Assembly (NCBI GenBank): GCA_022478985.1
Contig: JAKSZP010002676.1
Location: 205,438 to 269,437 of the forward strand
Length of the DNA: 64,000 nt
Source: Massospora cicadina
Lineage: Eukaryota > Entomophthoromycota > Entomophthoromycetes > Entomophthorales > Entomophthoraceae
Reading direction: 5' to 3'
In this document: one piece after another, positions 1-10,295 of the stretch
Numbering within the stretch: the first letter of the stretch is position 1
Layout: every line of letters begins with the position of its first letter
Notes under the pieces: model-generated
What the model was told of the DNA's origin: nothing
What the model saw: only the letters and a program-made list of their open reading frames with translations
Database searches by the model: none
Made by a program: the position numbers and the translations under genes

Positions 1-1102
1 TTGAGGGTCTAGATCTCAGGTTATGCCTGCAATCAAGATGCTACCTGCAGACTTCGCAGAGAACATGACCCACTCTATCCCCTAATCCTAGTATAAAATT
101 TGAAGTGTCAAAGTTGTTTAAAGCAGCTTTGTCTTTTATAATATTAAATAAAACTCAATAAATCCTAAAATTACTTAAAAAATTGGAAATTATTTTTATT
201 AATAAAACCAAGGAAAACTGCACATGGCCCATAGCTCAGACTTTGACAAGGCCATTGGTTCCTTGTATGCGCTTTCTTGAGGGCAGACCCTCTTTCTTGG
301 TGCCTGCATAGTTCTGATTTTTATCCAAAATTTCATAGTCAAGTGCTTTCCACATAGTCGGATTAGGGATATCTCCACAGCAGGGTTATCCTGCATGTAG
401 GCACTTAACAGGGCTCTTTTGCCCAATTGTTTTGTGGCAGTGTTTAGGGACCTCATCCATCACAAGCAGCTGAAATACTGTGGGCTGATAAGGGGTATTT
501 TGTTGGGTACTAGGGCTTTGTTTTATGTTAAAGGATATTTCAAGCTGCTAATGTTAGGTCTTCTTGACTTCTATCTGAGTTGCTTTTGCTCAATGGTAAT
601 TTTTAAAGTTTTTTAGGTGGAATGCAACTGGGCTGGTTAGCTGGAAGATTTCCTTTTTTATGGCAAACTTAAGGTCAGGTAAATTTTTGATTGCTTAGGT
701 GGTTGCTTTAGGTCCATCATATTTTTCTGTAGGGCCCATGAGAAACTAAATTCTTATAATCCTTATATGATAAATCTATAATTTCTGTTTCTTTATTAAT
801 CAAAATGAGGGTAAATTTTGGTCTTTTTAATTTTCTTATTCTTAGCGTCATACTCTTTTAACATTTCATTAGCTAGTTATCTTTAGTTGGTTGCCCCTCT
901 TACTACTGTATTTTTGGGGTGTTTTAATGGAGGTTTGGGATATTCAATATAATCATTGGGCTGCATCTTGAACCCTGGTAGATATAGGCTGTTAAGGTTG
1001 AAGTATGCTTATTGATTTTAAATAAGGAGCTGACTAACTGATTCAGCGACTCTGGTATGGTATTGTCCATCCAGGTATATTGCATGACACTGATTGCATG
1101 GT

Positions 1103-1150
1103 GCTCAACTGATGAAATTGATACCCAGGTTGATTACAATTATAAAATCC
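1103..1150 (-). pseudogene. Zinc-knuckle-like segment of D Gag
   Basis: Minus-strand translation gives FYNCNQPGYQFHQ, followed by a Leu where the second copy (44,769-44,820) has Cys. The second copy reads FCNQPNYHFHQCQEPCNQCN. Together they suggest a retroviral-type knuckle with extra downstream cysteines. Spacing is not a strict CX2CX4HX4C in either copy, so this is an eroded or variant knuckle. Confidence 0.4.
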
Positions 1151-1199
1151 AAGTATATAAGGGTCTTGTGCACTAAACCAGCATAGGTAACTGCTGTAC

Positions 1200-1400
1200 T
1201 TATTCATCAAGTGCACTAACTTGCTGACGTTTGTGGTAGGCAGAGATAGGTATCAAATTTTGATATATTTTATTTATTTTTTTAAACAAAAGCGGATATA
1301 TTTCTTGAAATGTAACTTTGGGATCTTCTTTTCTGGTAGTGAGCCATTTTATAATTTTTGAAACATATATAGCATAGTCAATATTGGTAGGCTGCGCCAT
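1200..1400 (-). pseudogene. D-element Gag N-terminal fragment
   Basis: A 66-codon minus-strand frame starts MAQPTNIDYAIYVSKIIKW and ends at a TAA. Downstream (leftward) the same frame runs on with further TAA and TAG stops. The matching DNA near 45.06 kb also begins ATG and keeps the same following codons in part, which suggests this is near the real Gag start. It is rich in lysine and isoleucine, with no signal peptide or membrane segment. The assignment to Gag rests on the zinc-knuckle-like segment about 50 bases further along the minus strand. No family match could be made by eye. Confidence 0.35.
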
Positions 1401-1801
1401 TACATATGTCTAGATATATGATTTAATGCATTAAGGGACTAAAAAGCAGTTGGTCTACATCTCACAGTTTCAATATGCCACTTGGTAGCAGAATTCCATT
1501 AATTTCTCAATTCTATTTAAACATTTAAAGATGGTGCCAAAATTTAAAGTGAGACTACATATATATTTTTAATATAGTTTTAGAGTTAATATCTTATTGT
1601 ATCTCTTTGATGTGAGTTTGCCAATATTTCATGCTTTAAGTGACAGGTTTGCACTATGCCAATGGGCTTAGCCTGGCAGAGTAAATCCTACTTCCATTCT
1701 AGTGCAGTTTTATTCAGAATAGGCTTATAACTATAATGACTAGAAAATTACCAGTGTGATAATTTTATCACAAGGTCAACCCAACTCAATTACTTTTAAA
1801 T

Positions 1802-1936
1802 AGGGCTTTGTAACTAAGTGGTAAAGGCTTCATAAATAAGCGAAAGGCTTTGTAACTTGTGGTAAGGCTTTGTAACTAAGTGGTAAATCATTTAGCTTGC
1901 AAAGCTGAGGTCTTGGTCCGAATTTCCTCAAATATG
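1802..1936 (+). repeat. tRNA-Cys(GCA)-like pseudogene with tandem 5'-half copies
   Basis: From 1,866 the sequence begins GGCTTTGTAACTAAGTGGTA, close to a eukaryotic tRNA-Cys 5' half (acceptor, A box, D arm). An anticodon stem TTAGC/GCTGA follows, enclosing the loop TTGCAAA, whose centre is GCA. A T-arm remnant GGTCCGAATTTCC comes next. The A and B boxes and the T stem are mutated, mostly at C or G positions, so it is probably not functional. Immediately upstream the 5' half is repeated at about 1,804, 1,826 and 1,846 with a period of 20-24 bases. This could be a dead tRNA gene with slippage duplications or a tRNA-derived SINE head. Confidence 0.55.
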
Positions 1937-1950
1937 CATATGTATTTTTG

Positions 1951-2075
1951 AATTTTGGTTTATATTTAGATTTAAGTACTTAAGTTTCAGGTTGAATTTC
2001 ATTTTGCATATTAAATTTTGGATTAAATATGGATTTAGGTGCCTAAGTTTCAAGTTGGATTTTATTTTTGAATTG
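1951..2075. repeat. Degenerate two-copy tandem repeat (~63 bp unit)
   Basis: Two adjacent units share the pattern AAATTTTGG-TTA-AT-T-GATTTA followed by TAAGTTTCA-GTTG. They differ at roughly one base in five. It lies directly after the tRNA-like segment and is AT-rich and non-coding. Confidence 0.5.
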
Positions 2076-2420
2076 GGACTGAGCACCCCAGGCAGGAATA
2101 GAAGAATTTTTAATGGTTCAAGGAGGACCGCTCCTACAAGCAAAATGATTGTCTCTTTATTTGTGCAGTAATGTAGTATAAAGCCTATTGCCAGACTATG
2201 CGCTGCTTTTTTAAGGAGAGATGCCTATAAAAATGACTCAACTAGAGGCTGCATGTTGGTGAGTTTAAAAGCACTCACAGTGCCTCAAAAAAACTTTGAA
2301 ATAAGAAGGATTCAAATGCATGGCTTCATTATACCCTTGTTACCCATGCACACTCTGATCCCAAGGAGATTAAGCATTTTGCACCTGCGTTTTGCAGATA
2401 TGAGTCTTAAATCGCACAGT
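2076..2420. other. Unassigned AT-rich segment
   Basis: No recognisable coding or RNA feature. It is the left flank of element E. A 68-codon plus frame (2,253-2,459) runs into the LTR and has no family signature, so it is not called as a gene. Confidence 0.3.
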
Positions 2421-2425
2421 CTCTG

Positions 2426-3055
2426 CGTCAAGATTAATCAAATTTGGGTAAAGCTTTGACCTGGTGTTTCCCCAGTAAAGTATAATCGCTTTTGGGTATA
2501 ATTTATGTTTATATATATTATTTATATTTCAACTTGCCTGTATGCAGTGCACTATCAATTCCTAGTTTAAACTACTCTACTGTGCAGTGCACCAATGTTT
2601 TAGTTCAATTGGCATCTCAAAACACATTTTTGATATTACAATAGAGCTGTATAGTCTACAATGAGATCAGTTCCTTTCAAACTAGATACAATTACCATTT
2701 AAAGAGTGCTACAACTTTATCAAAAATGATATCTTGTTTTTTAAAAACTTATCAGATCTGATAATCTTTCATATCAGTTATTTGATACAAAGGATCTTAT
2801 CACTTATATGATATGAATTTTCTCTACTATTCCTATAAATATCCCTAACTATCTACAACAAAGGAGGACTGAATTCTAATATATATAATTATAATGTTGT
2901 TTTTATTACTTTTGAGTCTTAAAGATCAGTTGTAATAGTTTATAAAGCATTCGTTGCACCTGTTTACTCTAACTTTGAAACAAAAGCCTTTACTGCTGCT
3001 ACCTGCCAGGTCTGCGTCCAACACAGGTGCTCCCTGATAGGTCTGAATTCCAACA
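2426..3055 (+). repeat. Element E 5' LTR
   Basis: About 630 bp, aligned along its whole length with 4,978-5,611. It contains the TATA-like CCTATAAATATCC near 2,837 and a short AT run TAATATATATAATTATAAT. It begins CG rather than TG and ends CAACA. Confidence 0.75.
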
Positions 3056-4977
3056 CTGGTGCTTTCTGCCAGGTTTGCTTCTGAGACTATTCATCAAAGA
3101 CATATCTTTGCAAGGTTGAACTTCTCCTCAGTCTCTAGATTTACTCAAGGAGAATTTCTTGAAGAACCACATATTTTGTCTCACATAGTTATCTTTTAGT
3201 TATTTAATATTGAATATCATTATTCCAATCAGAATATATTATTACAATAAAACTAATAACTTTGTTGTCTTATTTCAACCTCTTGCAGGAACCTCTGAAC
3301 CATTGTGAGTTGGTTAAGTTCCAATCTTAAAAGATTTATTTGGGCGATGAACCTCTGCTAAAGGCTAAGTCCTATTCTAGCTTGGTTGGGTTTCAATGCG
3401 AAATCCACAACTGATCAAAATTGATTTATTGAATTCAGTGAGAATTTAACCACTGATGTTTGCTGTCTTAAATCTGACGAGTCACACCAAAAAATCAACT
3501 ATATTATGGATAATAATATCAAACCTAATTATTTAATGGAGAACACCGTCCATTTAATTGACCCTGATATGGAAAAGTATCTTCTTTGGGATAATCTAGA
3601 TCCAGTAATAGTGAATAATACATTTATAGAAAATTCATTTCCTGGGATCCAGAACATCCAATACATTTCTGAATGTCCAGTCAACTAAAACCTTTACTTG
3701 ACCTGTTGGATATAGCTGAAGAAGTCAAAAGTGATGAACAACATTGTTGGCATTATAAAATAAAGAGATACATGAAGAATATACTTTACTACAATTAGCA
3801 AGCACTAATATCCAAGAAAGATTGGGATAACTTGAGGCAAAAAGCCTGGGGTGGAAAGCACCCAATTCAATGATTATTGTCTTCTGGATTTTATATAAAG
3901 TGAAGAAAAATTCCTTTTTAGCAGCCTCTCCGGTTTAAAATTAATTAAATAAACTATTCTCGTTGCAAAGTATCCTTCAATCCAAAGATGTCCTTAATCC
4001 AATTAGTAAAGCATCAAGTATGGGATTAATTGTTCTGAATATTCAACTCAACGCCAAAATCATAACTCCCTCAGCTCACAATGCCCAATGTATCAAAAAA
4101 TGTTAAACCCTCAAATCTATTTCTATCACTGATTGCTTTGATACACCCACGTATATGGTTACTCCTATCAATTTACAACCACAAGTTCTTATTAATTCTA
4201 TGAATTTCCTTATTGTCCCAATATTGAAGATCAATTTAAAGTATACTAATGATGCATTGCCTCTCCATCAATTAACATATTTTTAACAAATCGAGTTTCT
4301 ATCCTTTCTTGATACTCCAACTGTTTCAGAAAAGTTGCAGGATCAACTAAGTACACCAATACTTTGTGATAAACCAAACGATCCATATGATTTTCATTGG
4401 CCTAAATCCACTTCTAAAAATATCAATTTCTCTAATCATCTAGGTTTCTCCAATGTGTGATTGAGAATTCTACCATGTTAATAATTGAAAATGCTATCAA
4501 TTTAATGAAAGTGGAAGAATCAAAACCCCTGACATATTTTCAAACAAAGCAGATTGGTAAATTCAACTTTAATGGAAAGAATAATTGCCTGACAACGATT
4601 CCAATAAAAACCAAATCTACTTGTTATTTATGCTTATACCTAAAGTCCTGGATGGACTCAATATTCAAGTTAGCCTCACTTTTGGTTTCAGTGTCATCAG
4701 CACCTTCTACGAGTTTAATTCCTGATAGCCTCAATTTTTATAATAATATTAAGAAGCTCAAAAATGTGTTGCACTATTGTGATAATTATTTTGGAAACTG
4801 GTCTGGCCCTTTTGTAGCTGGAACATCTTTGATATGTTTAGAGGCTTTGGGAGACTGAATGGTTATGGTGGTTGTGTATCAATCATCCTCCTCAACATCT
4901 TTAATCAAATTTTTCAACTCCAAGCCCTATCTGGTTATACAATGCTGTCACCCTAGGTCAAGGCTTGGTGGAGGCTC
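3056..4977 (+). pseudogene. Element E interior with two unidentified ORF remnants
   Basis: Two plus-strand frames stand out. The first is 60 codons at 3,506-3,688, beginning MDNNIKPNYLMENTVHLIDP, acidic. The second is 133 codons at 4,457-4,858, with FNFNGKNNCLTTIPIKTK and a Ser-rich centre. Neither has a protease, RT, RNase H or integrase motif. They could be relics of Gag or a non-coding leader. The stretch between them (3,700-4,450) is AT-rich with no clear coding signal. A hairpin-forming segment near 3,287-3,323 is listed separately. Confidence 0.35.
3287..3323 (+). other. Hairpin motif GGAACCTCTGAACC...GGTTAAGTTCC
   Basis: The two arms can pair imperfectly around a short loop. The same arrangement recurs at 19,931-19,963 (AGGAACCTCTGAACC, then GGTTAAGTTC). 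Conservation in two otherwise unlike stretches suggests a shared functional element of one LTR family, such as a leader or priming region. The role is unknown. Confidence 0.35.
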
Positions 4978-5611
4978 TGTCAGGATTTACCCCAATTTGG
5001 GTAAAGCCTTGACCTAGTTTTCCCCAGTTAAGCATAATTGCTTTTGGGCTATAATTTATATGTATATATACTATTCATATTTCAACTTGCCTGCGTGCAG
5101 TGCACTATCAATTCCAATCTAAACTACTCTACTGTGCAGTGCATCAATATTTTTAAGTTTGATTGACATCTTAAAATCACTTTCCTGACATTAAAATTGA
5201 GTTGTATAGTTTGCAATGAGATCTATTCCTTTTTAAACTAGATATAATCAAAATTTAGAGAATGCTACAACTTTAACAAAAATGATACTTTGCTTATTAA
5301 TAACTTATCAAATCTGATAATCATCCATATTGGTTATCTGATACAAAGGATCCTATCCCTTATATGATATGAATTTTCTCTACTATTCCCATAAATAACT
5401 TTAATTATTTACAATAAAGGAGGACTGAATTCTAATATATATAATTATAATATTGTGTTCATTACTTCTGAGTTTTAATAATAAGTTGTTATAGTTCTGA
5501 TAGCCTTCGTTGCCCCTGTTTATTCTTAATTTTGGAACAAAGACCTTTACCGGTGCTAACTGCCAAGTCTGCGTCCAACACTGTGCTCTCTTATAGGTCT
5601 GAATTCTGACA
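4978..5611 (+). repeat. Element E 3' LTR
   Basis: About 634 bp, starting TGTCAGGATT and ending CTGACA, directly before the right CTCTG duplication. It differs from the 5' LTR by scattered substitutions and small indels, suggesting an old insertion. Confidence 0.75.
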
Positions 5612-5616
5612 CTCTG

Positions 5617-8180
5617 CCTCTTTGTTCCCATAATCTGTGGATGACAGATTCTTATGCCCAGTGCAACGCTGTTTGTGAGCAGTATCAAGATAGTGCTCAC
5701 TGCTAAAACCTCTCTTGCACTCCTCAATCAATGCCTGATCCTTAGGAGGACTGGGATAACGCTTATTATGATATTGACTCAGGACCAGGGTACATCCAAG
5801 ATCTTGATTTTAATGCCATAGTAATGATGACAATTTAGTTAATCTCAAGCGTGGTGCTACACACAACCATCACAATTCTGTTAATCATTAATCTCCCTCT
5901 CAGCGTGCTACTCCTCAAACTGATCACATGGAGGAGATAATTGCACTGCTTAAGCAGCATGTGAGTCACATTTGCAGAATATTGCTGCTCTTCATCATGA
6001 CAATGCCATTAAGAGCCATCAGATGGCAGCACTCATTGATAAAAATGACTAAATTAGTAGAGCTATGTAGGAACTTACTCATAAGCTTAAATTATAACTA
6101 AAAATTAATCTATTCTCTACGTTCTCAACCTACTCCTCCCCAATAGAATGCTTTGCAACCTAAGCCTCAGTCTTTTCCTACAGCTGAGCCTTCACAACCT
6201 GCTGTCCCTGCTGTCAAAGAGATAATGGCGCTAGCTGGCATGCCACCTCAGCATCAAGATCACTCTAAATCCTTGACTGAATAATTAAAATCAACATTAG
6301 GCTTGCTGATGCTAAAGCAGCTTAGGCTGGTGATGCATGGCAATGCCTTACCAATCCTAAATGGAAGCCAGCTACTGCTAATAAGCTAAAGAGAGTATGT
6401 CAGTGAGATTTATTGCAAGCCTATTTCTGAGGTAAAGTATGATCTCAAAGCCACTAATTTTGATTTTTGCCCCACAGCCATTGCAAATATCTTCTTGGGC
6501 TTCAATACAGTAAAGTTTTTACTAACCCTAAAGCTGCTAATTACTTTGTTAATTGCATCAAGCGCTTGAACAACCTACCTTCTGCATCCTCGAAAACTTT
6601 GAGGCAGCCAAGGCGCTGCTGAAACAAAAACTAACCCAGCTGCGGAGGCTAAAATTAGAGGGTCTCATAGTACCCACATACATCAGATTATTGCACGCCA
6701 GGGTACTCTCATTTCATTCAAGGAATTTTATGGCAATTACTTGGTTGCCAACAATTTATCTGAATATGTGCTACCTCCCCCAATAAACGCCAACCTGATG
6801 TTAATATGGATGCCACCAAGGTACCAAGCACTAATTCCCAGCAGGGGCCAAACAACCTATGGAGCAGGAGACTCCAGCACAACTCTCCACCTCCATTCAG
6901 ACCAGGAACAATCACCAATAGTGATTCACTCATTATTGTACTGTACCTGAAATGTCATAAATTCAAGCCCTTAAAGCTTGAGGCTATAAAAACACATTTT
7001 CCACAAAATATTCTTTTGTTTTTGGCAAAACTGGGTCATCTAGCTAAACTACTTATCCTCCCACCCAGAATTTATTGCACATACGCCCTTTGTACCCTAT
7101 AATCCCAATAGCTGCCAGTTTGGTGGCATTGTCTGTCTCACTTGGCTCCCTCGCTCTTGAATCCTTTGAGTTCAAATTTCCCTCTAATCTATTATGTTGA
7201 AACGCCCCAGCTTAAGCTGTTGGCTACTTACATCCCACTCAGTGCCCTACAAAAATCTTTACCGCCACCATTAATTCTTTCCCAGAATCTGATGTGCTCT
7301 TTAGTTATGATAATGCACAGTTTGGCACTTAAATAATGCCATTAAATGTAACCCAGCAGATTGCTTCCATGCTCTTGGCACAATGTGTCACACTTTCACT
7401 ATCACTATATCCTCCTTGAGGGGTTGTACCTCAATGGGACCATGTATTTGCTAAACGTACATTCTAATGCTCACTTTGGGGAGGATACTCCCGTTGACAC
7501 AGACCACCTAGCTTTGAATGTGGTAATACGCCCCCACAGTCTAATTCAACTTTTCTAGCTTTTGAATTAGAGCGGTACTATCTTAGGGCACTTGATAATT
7601 CATGCAAACATGTCACCTTGCATGCCTTTTCAGCACTGTTTCTGAAGAGCTTACTAAAATGCTCCTTGATTCTAAGAAAGCCCTATATGACACTTTTACT
7701 AAGTTTAAACAACAAATGGTGGACACCATAGATGAATATCTGTTGACCTCCCTTGAATCTTGTTGCTCACTTGCTTTGGGGACGTAAAATGCTTCTTAGG
7801 TGAAGCTATTTCCTGACCAGTTCTTGCAGTCATTGGACCACTTTACCTTGGTACCTGCAGCTACCCAGATCACTAAGCGTGCAACCAAGATTGCAGGCAA
7901 TGTCCAAATCTAATCTTGTTTTGATAGTATGTTGCCCATCATGGATGCCACGGAGTATTTTGCAGGTGTCTTTCATCATCCCAATGTTTCCTTAAGGGAG
8001 ATTGAGTCCTCTATTGCGCTTTGTCTTGGCAGACCAAATTTAGAAATTCAGCTTTTTTTTCCTGAGCATGTGTTTAAGAACTTGAAAGCCTATCTGCAAT
8101 CAGTCGCATGTGGTGGGGATTCCATTAATGTTAAAATACTTCTTTCCCTTATTCCATTAGGTATAGTGAATATCCTGTAA
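5617..8180 (+). pseudogene. Eroded ORF1/upstream ORF2 region of an old LINE-like element
   Basis: Many short plus-strand frames read across this stretch with stops and shifts. Near 5,740 an acidic run reads DWDNAYYDIDSGPGY. Near 5,930 a helix-like MEEIIALLKQH appears, followed at 6,160-6,300 by a Pro/Gln-rich linker. Frames at 6,553-7,102 and 7,602-8,180 (for instance FDSMLPIMDATEYFAG near 7,920) lead directly into RT motifs at 8,190. By position these would be ORF1 and the region before the RT. I could not recognise endonuclease motifs or a zinc knuckle, so the assignment rests on context only. Confidence 0.3.
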
Positions 8181-8189
8181 TCATACTTT

Positions 8190-8384
8190 GTGCTTTGCGC
8201 AATGGCTGACTTAATGACCACTCATTGGAACGCCTCTAGTTTGTGCCCAATCCCAAAGAAGAGCACTTCATCTACCATTGATGCCTATTGTCCAATTGTG
8301 CTCATAGTCATGTTCTGCCACCTCATTGTGAAGTGCCTTGTTGGAAATTTAACCAGATGGATTTCTCCAATGGTTTATTGAGAT
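8190..8384 (+). pseudogene. LINE RT N-terminal block (WNASSLCPIPKK motif)
   Basis: The frame reads THWNASSLCPIPKKSTSS, then AYCPIVLIVMFCHLIVKCL. This matches the conserved LINE RT block in which a trp/asn strand and a lysine-rich turn precede the YRPI motif (here YCPI, Arg to Cys, a C-to-T change). Reading breaks at the TGA near 8,379, where the next stretch no longer resembles RT. It is the 5' part of a truncated RT. Confidence 0.6.
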
Positions 8385-9135
8385 TTAGGAGTAAATGGCC
8401 AGTTCTGGCAGAATGGCTCATTGATTGAATTTCGTAGTCTTTTCATTGATTGCTTGGTAGATTACTCCCCAATTGGGTTAAGCTGAATCAGCATTCTTCC
8501 GAGATGAGAATATAGGATCAGTCAGGGCCAACCATTGGCCCCAATTAGTATTTGGAGTCACTGTCAATTATCAGCTGAGGACAATCCATATATTTTATTT
8601 AAGTAATGTCAGTAGAAACTAATGATCCCAAGTTTGAGGCAGCTGAGGATGTTACTGGTGCCTCAAGTATAACGATCAATTATCGCCTCAGGAAGGCAAT
8701 TCCCCCAAAACATTTAACTATTGAGAAAATTAGATATGTTATTGGCGAGAAGTTAAGATATCCTGAGTTACCAAGCGGCTAAAAATGTTTCTAACGCATA
8801 ATTACTAAGTTAAATCTACATTCAATATTTATCACATGTAATAATTATATGGCTCACCAGCAACTGAATGTTGAAGATGAGCTGAAACTAATATTCAGAC
8901 AATAGGACGTATGGGGAGAGAAGGTTGACACCAGGAAGAGAGAAGTGCAGTGGAGAGAGAGTGGTTGTCTGGAAGAACCAACAAAAATAAGGCAATAGGT
9001 TGGCAAAGGGCGCAGTAGCCCTTGTATATATATATACCTCGTATTCCCGTTCAATAGATACCTCCTTTTTCCTAACCTCATTATCTTCTAAGTTTATGTT
9101 TATTCTTATGGTTTAAGATTTAGGCTTGAGGATCC
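8385..9135. other. Unidentified ~0.75-kb segment between two LINE RT blocks
   Basis: This stretch separates two RT-like blocks and has no coding signal. It contains an AT run TGTATATATATATACC near 9,026 and purine-rich GGAGAGAGAGTGG near 8,950, as seen in LTRs. Ends and target duplications could not be recognised. It may be a solo LTR or another non-coding insert. Confidence 0.3.
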
Positions 9136-9139
9136 CCAA

Positions 9140-9840
9140 ATGGCACAGGTGACATGCCAAAGGGTCAGCTGCCACTTCTGGTACCATCGCCTAAGGCAAA
9201 ATGGTAGGGGTCAGCCAGTCTTCAAACTGGTTGGCCTGCCAACCAGCAGTGTCACTGTCACCAAGAAAAATCAGTTTTCTGAAATCTTTATCAAAACCTT
9301 TGAGAAGAGTGTGTACATGGAATGTATACAACGCTTTAACCCCATGCAAGCTGGGTTTTGCATGGCTTCTCTATGCAGACCCAAATACTTTATAGCCATA
9401 AAAATTCATTGAAGAACAACTTGCACCATGTTCTTGTGAACTTTAAGGCTTCTTATGACACTGTACCAATATCATGGGTGCTCACTACTTTGTCCCAACG
9501 GGGTGCTACACCTGACACTCTATCTTTGGTGATGAGGCTATTCACTGCTGGGGGATTCAGATTGCTGTAATGGTAAGTTATTGCTCCTCATTCCACATAA
9601 CTGTGTGTTATTTTAAGGATTAATCCTATTGCCCTTTCTCTTCAATGTGTTCACTAACCCCACTGCATGGCAGTCTGAACAGCAAACCCTGCACCATCAA
9701 CTTGGCCATTATATTGGCCTATTTTTTGCTGATAACCTTAAACTTCATTACAGTGACCCTGCAGTGGTTCAACGTTAGCTCACCACCCTCCATGACTGAG
9801 TTATTGATAAATGACATTGCCGCTAATATTACAAAAGATG
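9140..9840 (+). pseudogene. LINE F RT fragment, palm with FADN box
   Basis: Around 9,340 the frame reads FNPMQAGF. It is followed near 9,430-9,540 by HHVLVNFKASYDTVPISWV, the LINE RT motif with the first catalytic Asp replaced by Asn (DFK to NFK). The catalytic box at 9,725-9,736 reads FADN instead of FADD. RGATPDTLSLVMRLF lies between them. Frameshifts occur near 9,570 and 9,700. The fragment stops abruptly at 9,840, where a minus-strand LTR begins. Downstream C-terminal coding resumes at 16,524. Both Asp changes are G-to-A on the coding strand. Confidence 0.65.
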
Positions 9841-9988
9841 TGTCAGGAAGATAGCGGATAAAGTTTAGACTGGCCTGCCAGTTGTGATGTAGAAACACCC
9901 AAAAGCGAGCCAAAATGCCAGGGCATTGTTACTCAAACAACATTATAGTATGTAAAAGGAAAAATAACAATTATGTTCTGACATGACA

Positions 9989-10004
9989 TAAATGTGAAAA
10001 CAAC
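9989..10004. repeat. LINE G target-site duplication, left copy
   Basis: TAAATGTGAAAACAAC is repeated exactly at 15,271-15,286. The uninterrupted LTR relatives carry only one corresponding site, which identifies it as a 16-bp duplication typical of target-primed reverse transcription. Confidence 0.85.
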
Positions 10005-10295
10005 AAACTTTTCTTTCTCGTTGCAAACACTTTTGCAACCCATTCAATTCAAGACTAAATCTAGTTTGATAATTTCATAGGGGATTAGTTTGCGCCCATG
10101 TCTGGGAGCAGTTGGGCAAGCAAGGCAAGAGGAGCAGGCGGAAGGCCCGCGACCTCTAACGTTTGAAAACGCCCCGGAGAATCTGGCAGAATAGAAAAAA
10201 ATCTAAAAAAACTGGCGGTCACAATTTCCCCAGAGATACTCAAGTGGCAAGCACAATGCAACCAGTACATCAACACGCCACATTCCCAGCCACTT

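Larger units (their letters stand above)
1..1660 (-). mobile_element. Retroelement D, copy 1 (degraded, Gag region)
   Basis: This AT-rich stretch is homologous to 20.0-21.8 kb plus 44.47-45.3 kb. Shared anchors include the 19-mer at 961-979 and 44,621-44,639, and GAATGCAACTGGG near 620 and 21,627. The coding strand is minus. Reading leftwards from 1,400, an open frame begins MAQPTNIDYAIYVSK and continues towards a zinc-knuckle-like segment at 1,150-1,103 (FYNCNQPGYQFHQ). The other copy reads FCNQPNYHFHQCQEPC at the same place. After it both copies keep AY-NLN--Y-PGFKMQ. This is the layout of a retroelement Gag (capsid, then nucleocapsid). Stops and frameshifts are frequent. No RT is visible in the part present, so the class (LTR, DIRS or other) is undetermined. 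No LTR boundary was recognised. Confidence 0.5.
2421..5616 (+). mobile_element. LTR element E (short, non-autonomous looking) with CTCTG target duplication
   Basis: Two direct repeats of about 630 bp, at 2,426-3,055 and 4,978-5,611, flank a 1.9-kb interior. Perfect 5-bp duplications CTCTG lie outside them at 2,421-2,425 and 5,612-5,616. LTR1 starts CGTCAAGATT and LTR2 starts TGTCAGGATT, so the canonical TG has been lost in LTR1. Both end in ACA. TGGTGCTTTCTGCC one base after LTR1 is a possible primer-binding site, and a G-rich GGTGGAGGCTC precedes LTR2. The interior is too short for a full pol and shows no RT, RNase H or integrase motif. It is best described as a LARD-like derivative of an LTR retrotransposon. 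Confidence 0.75.
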
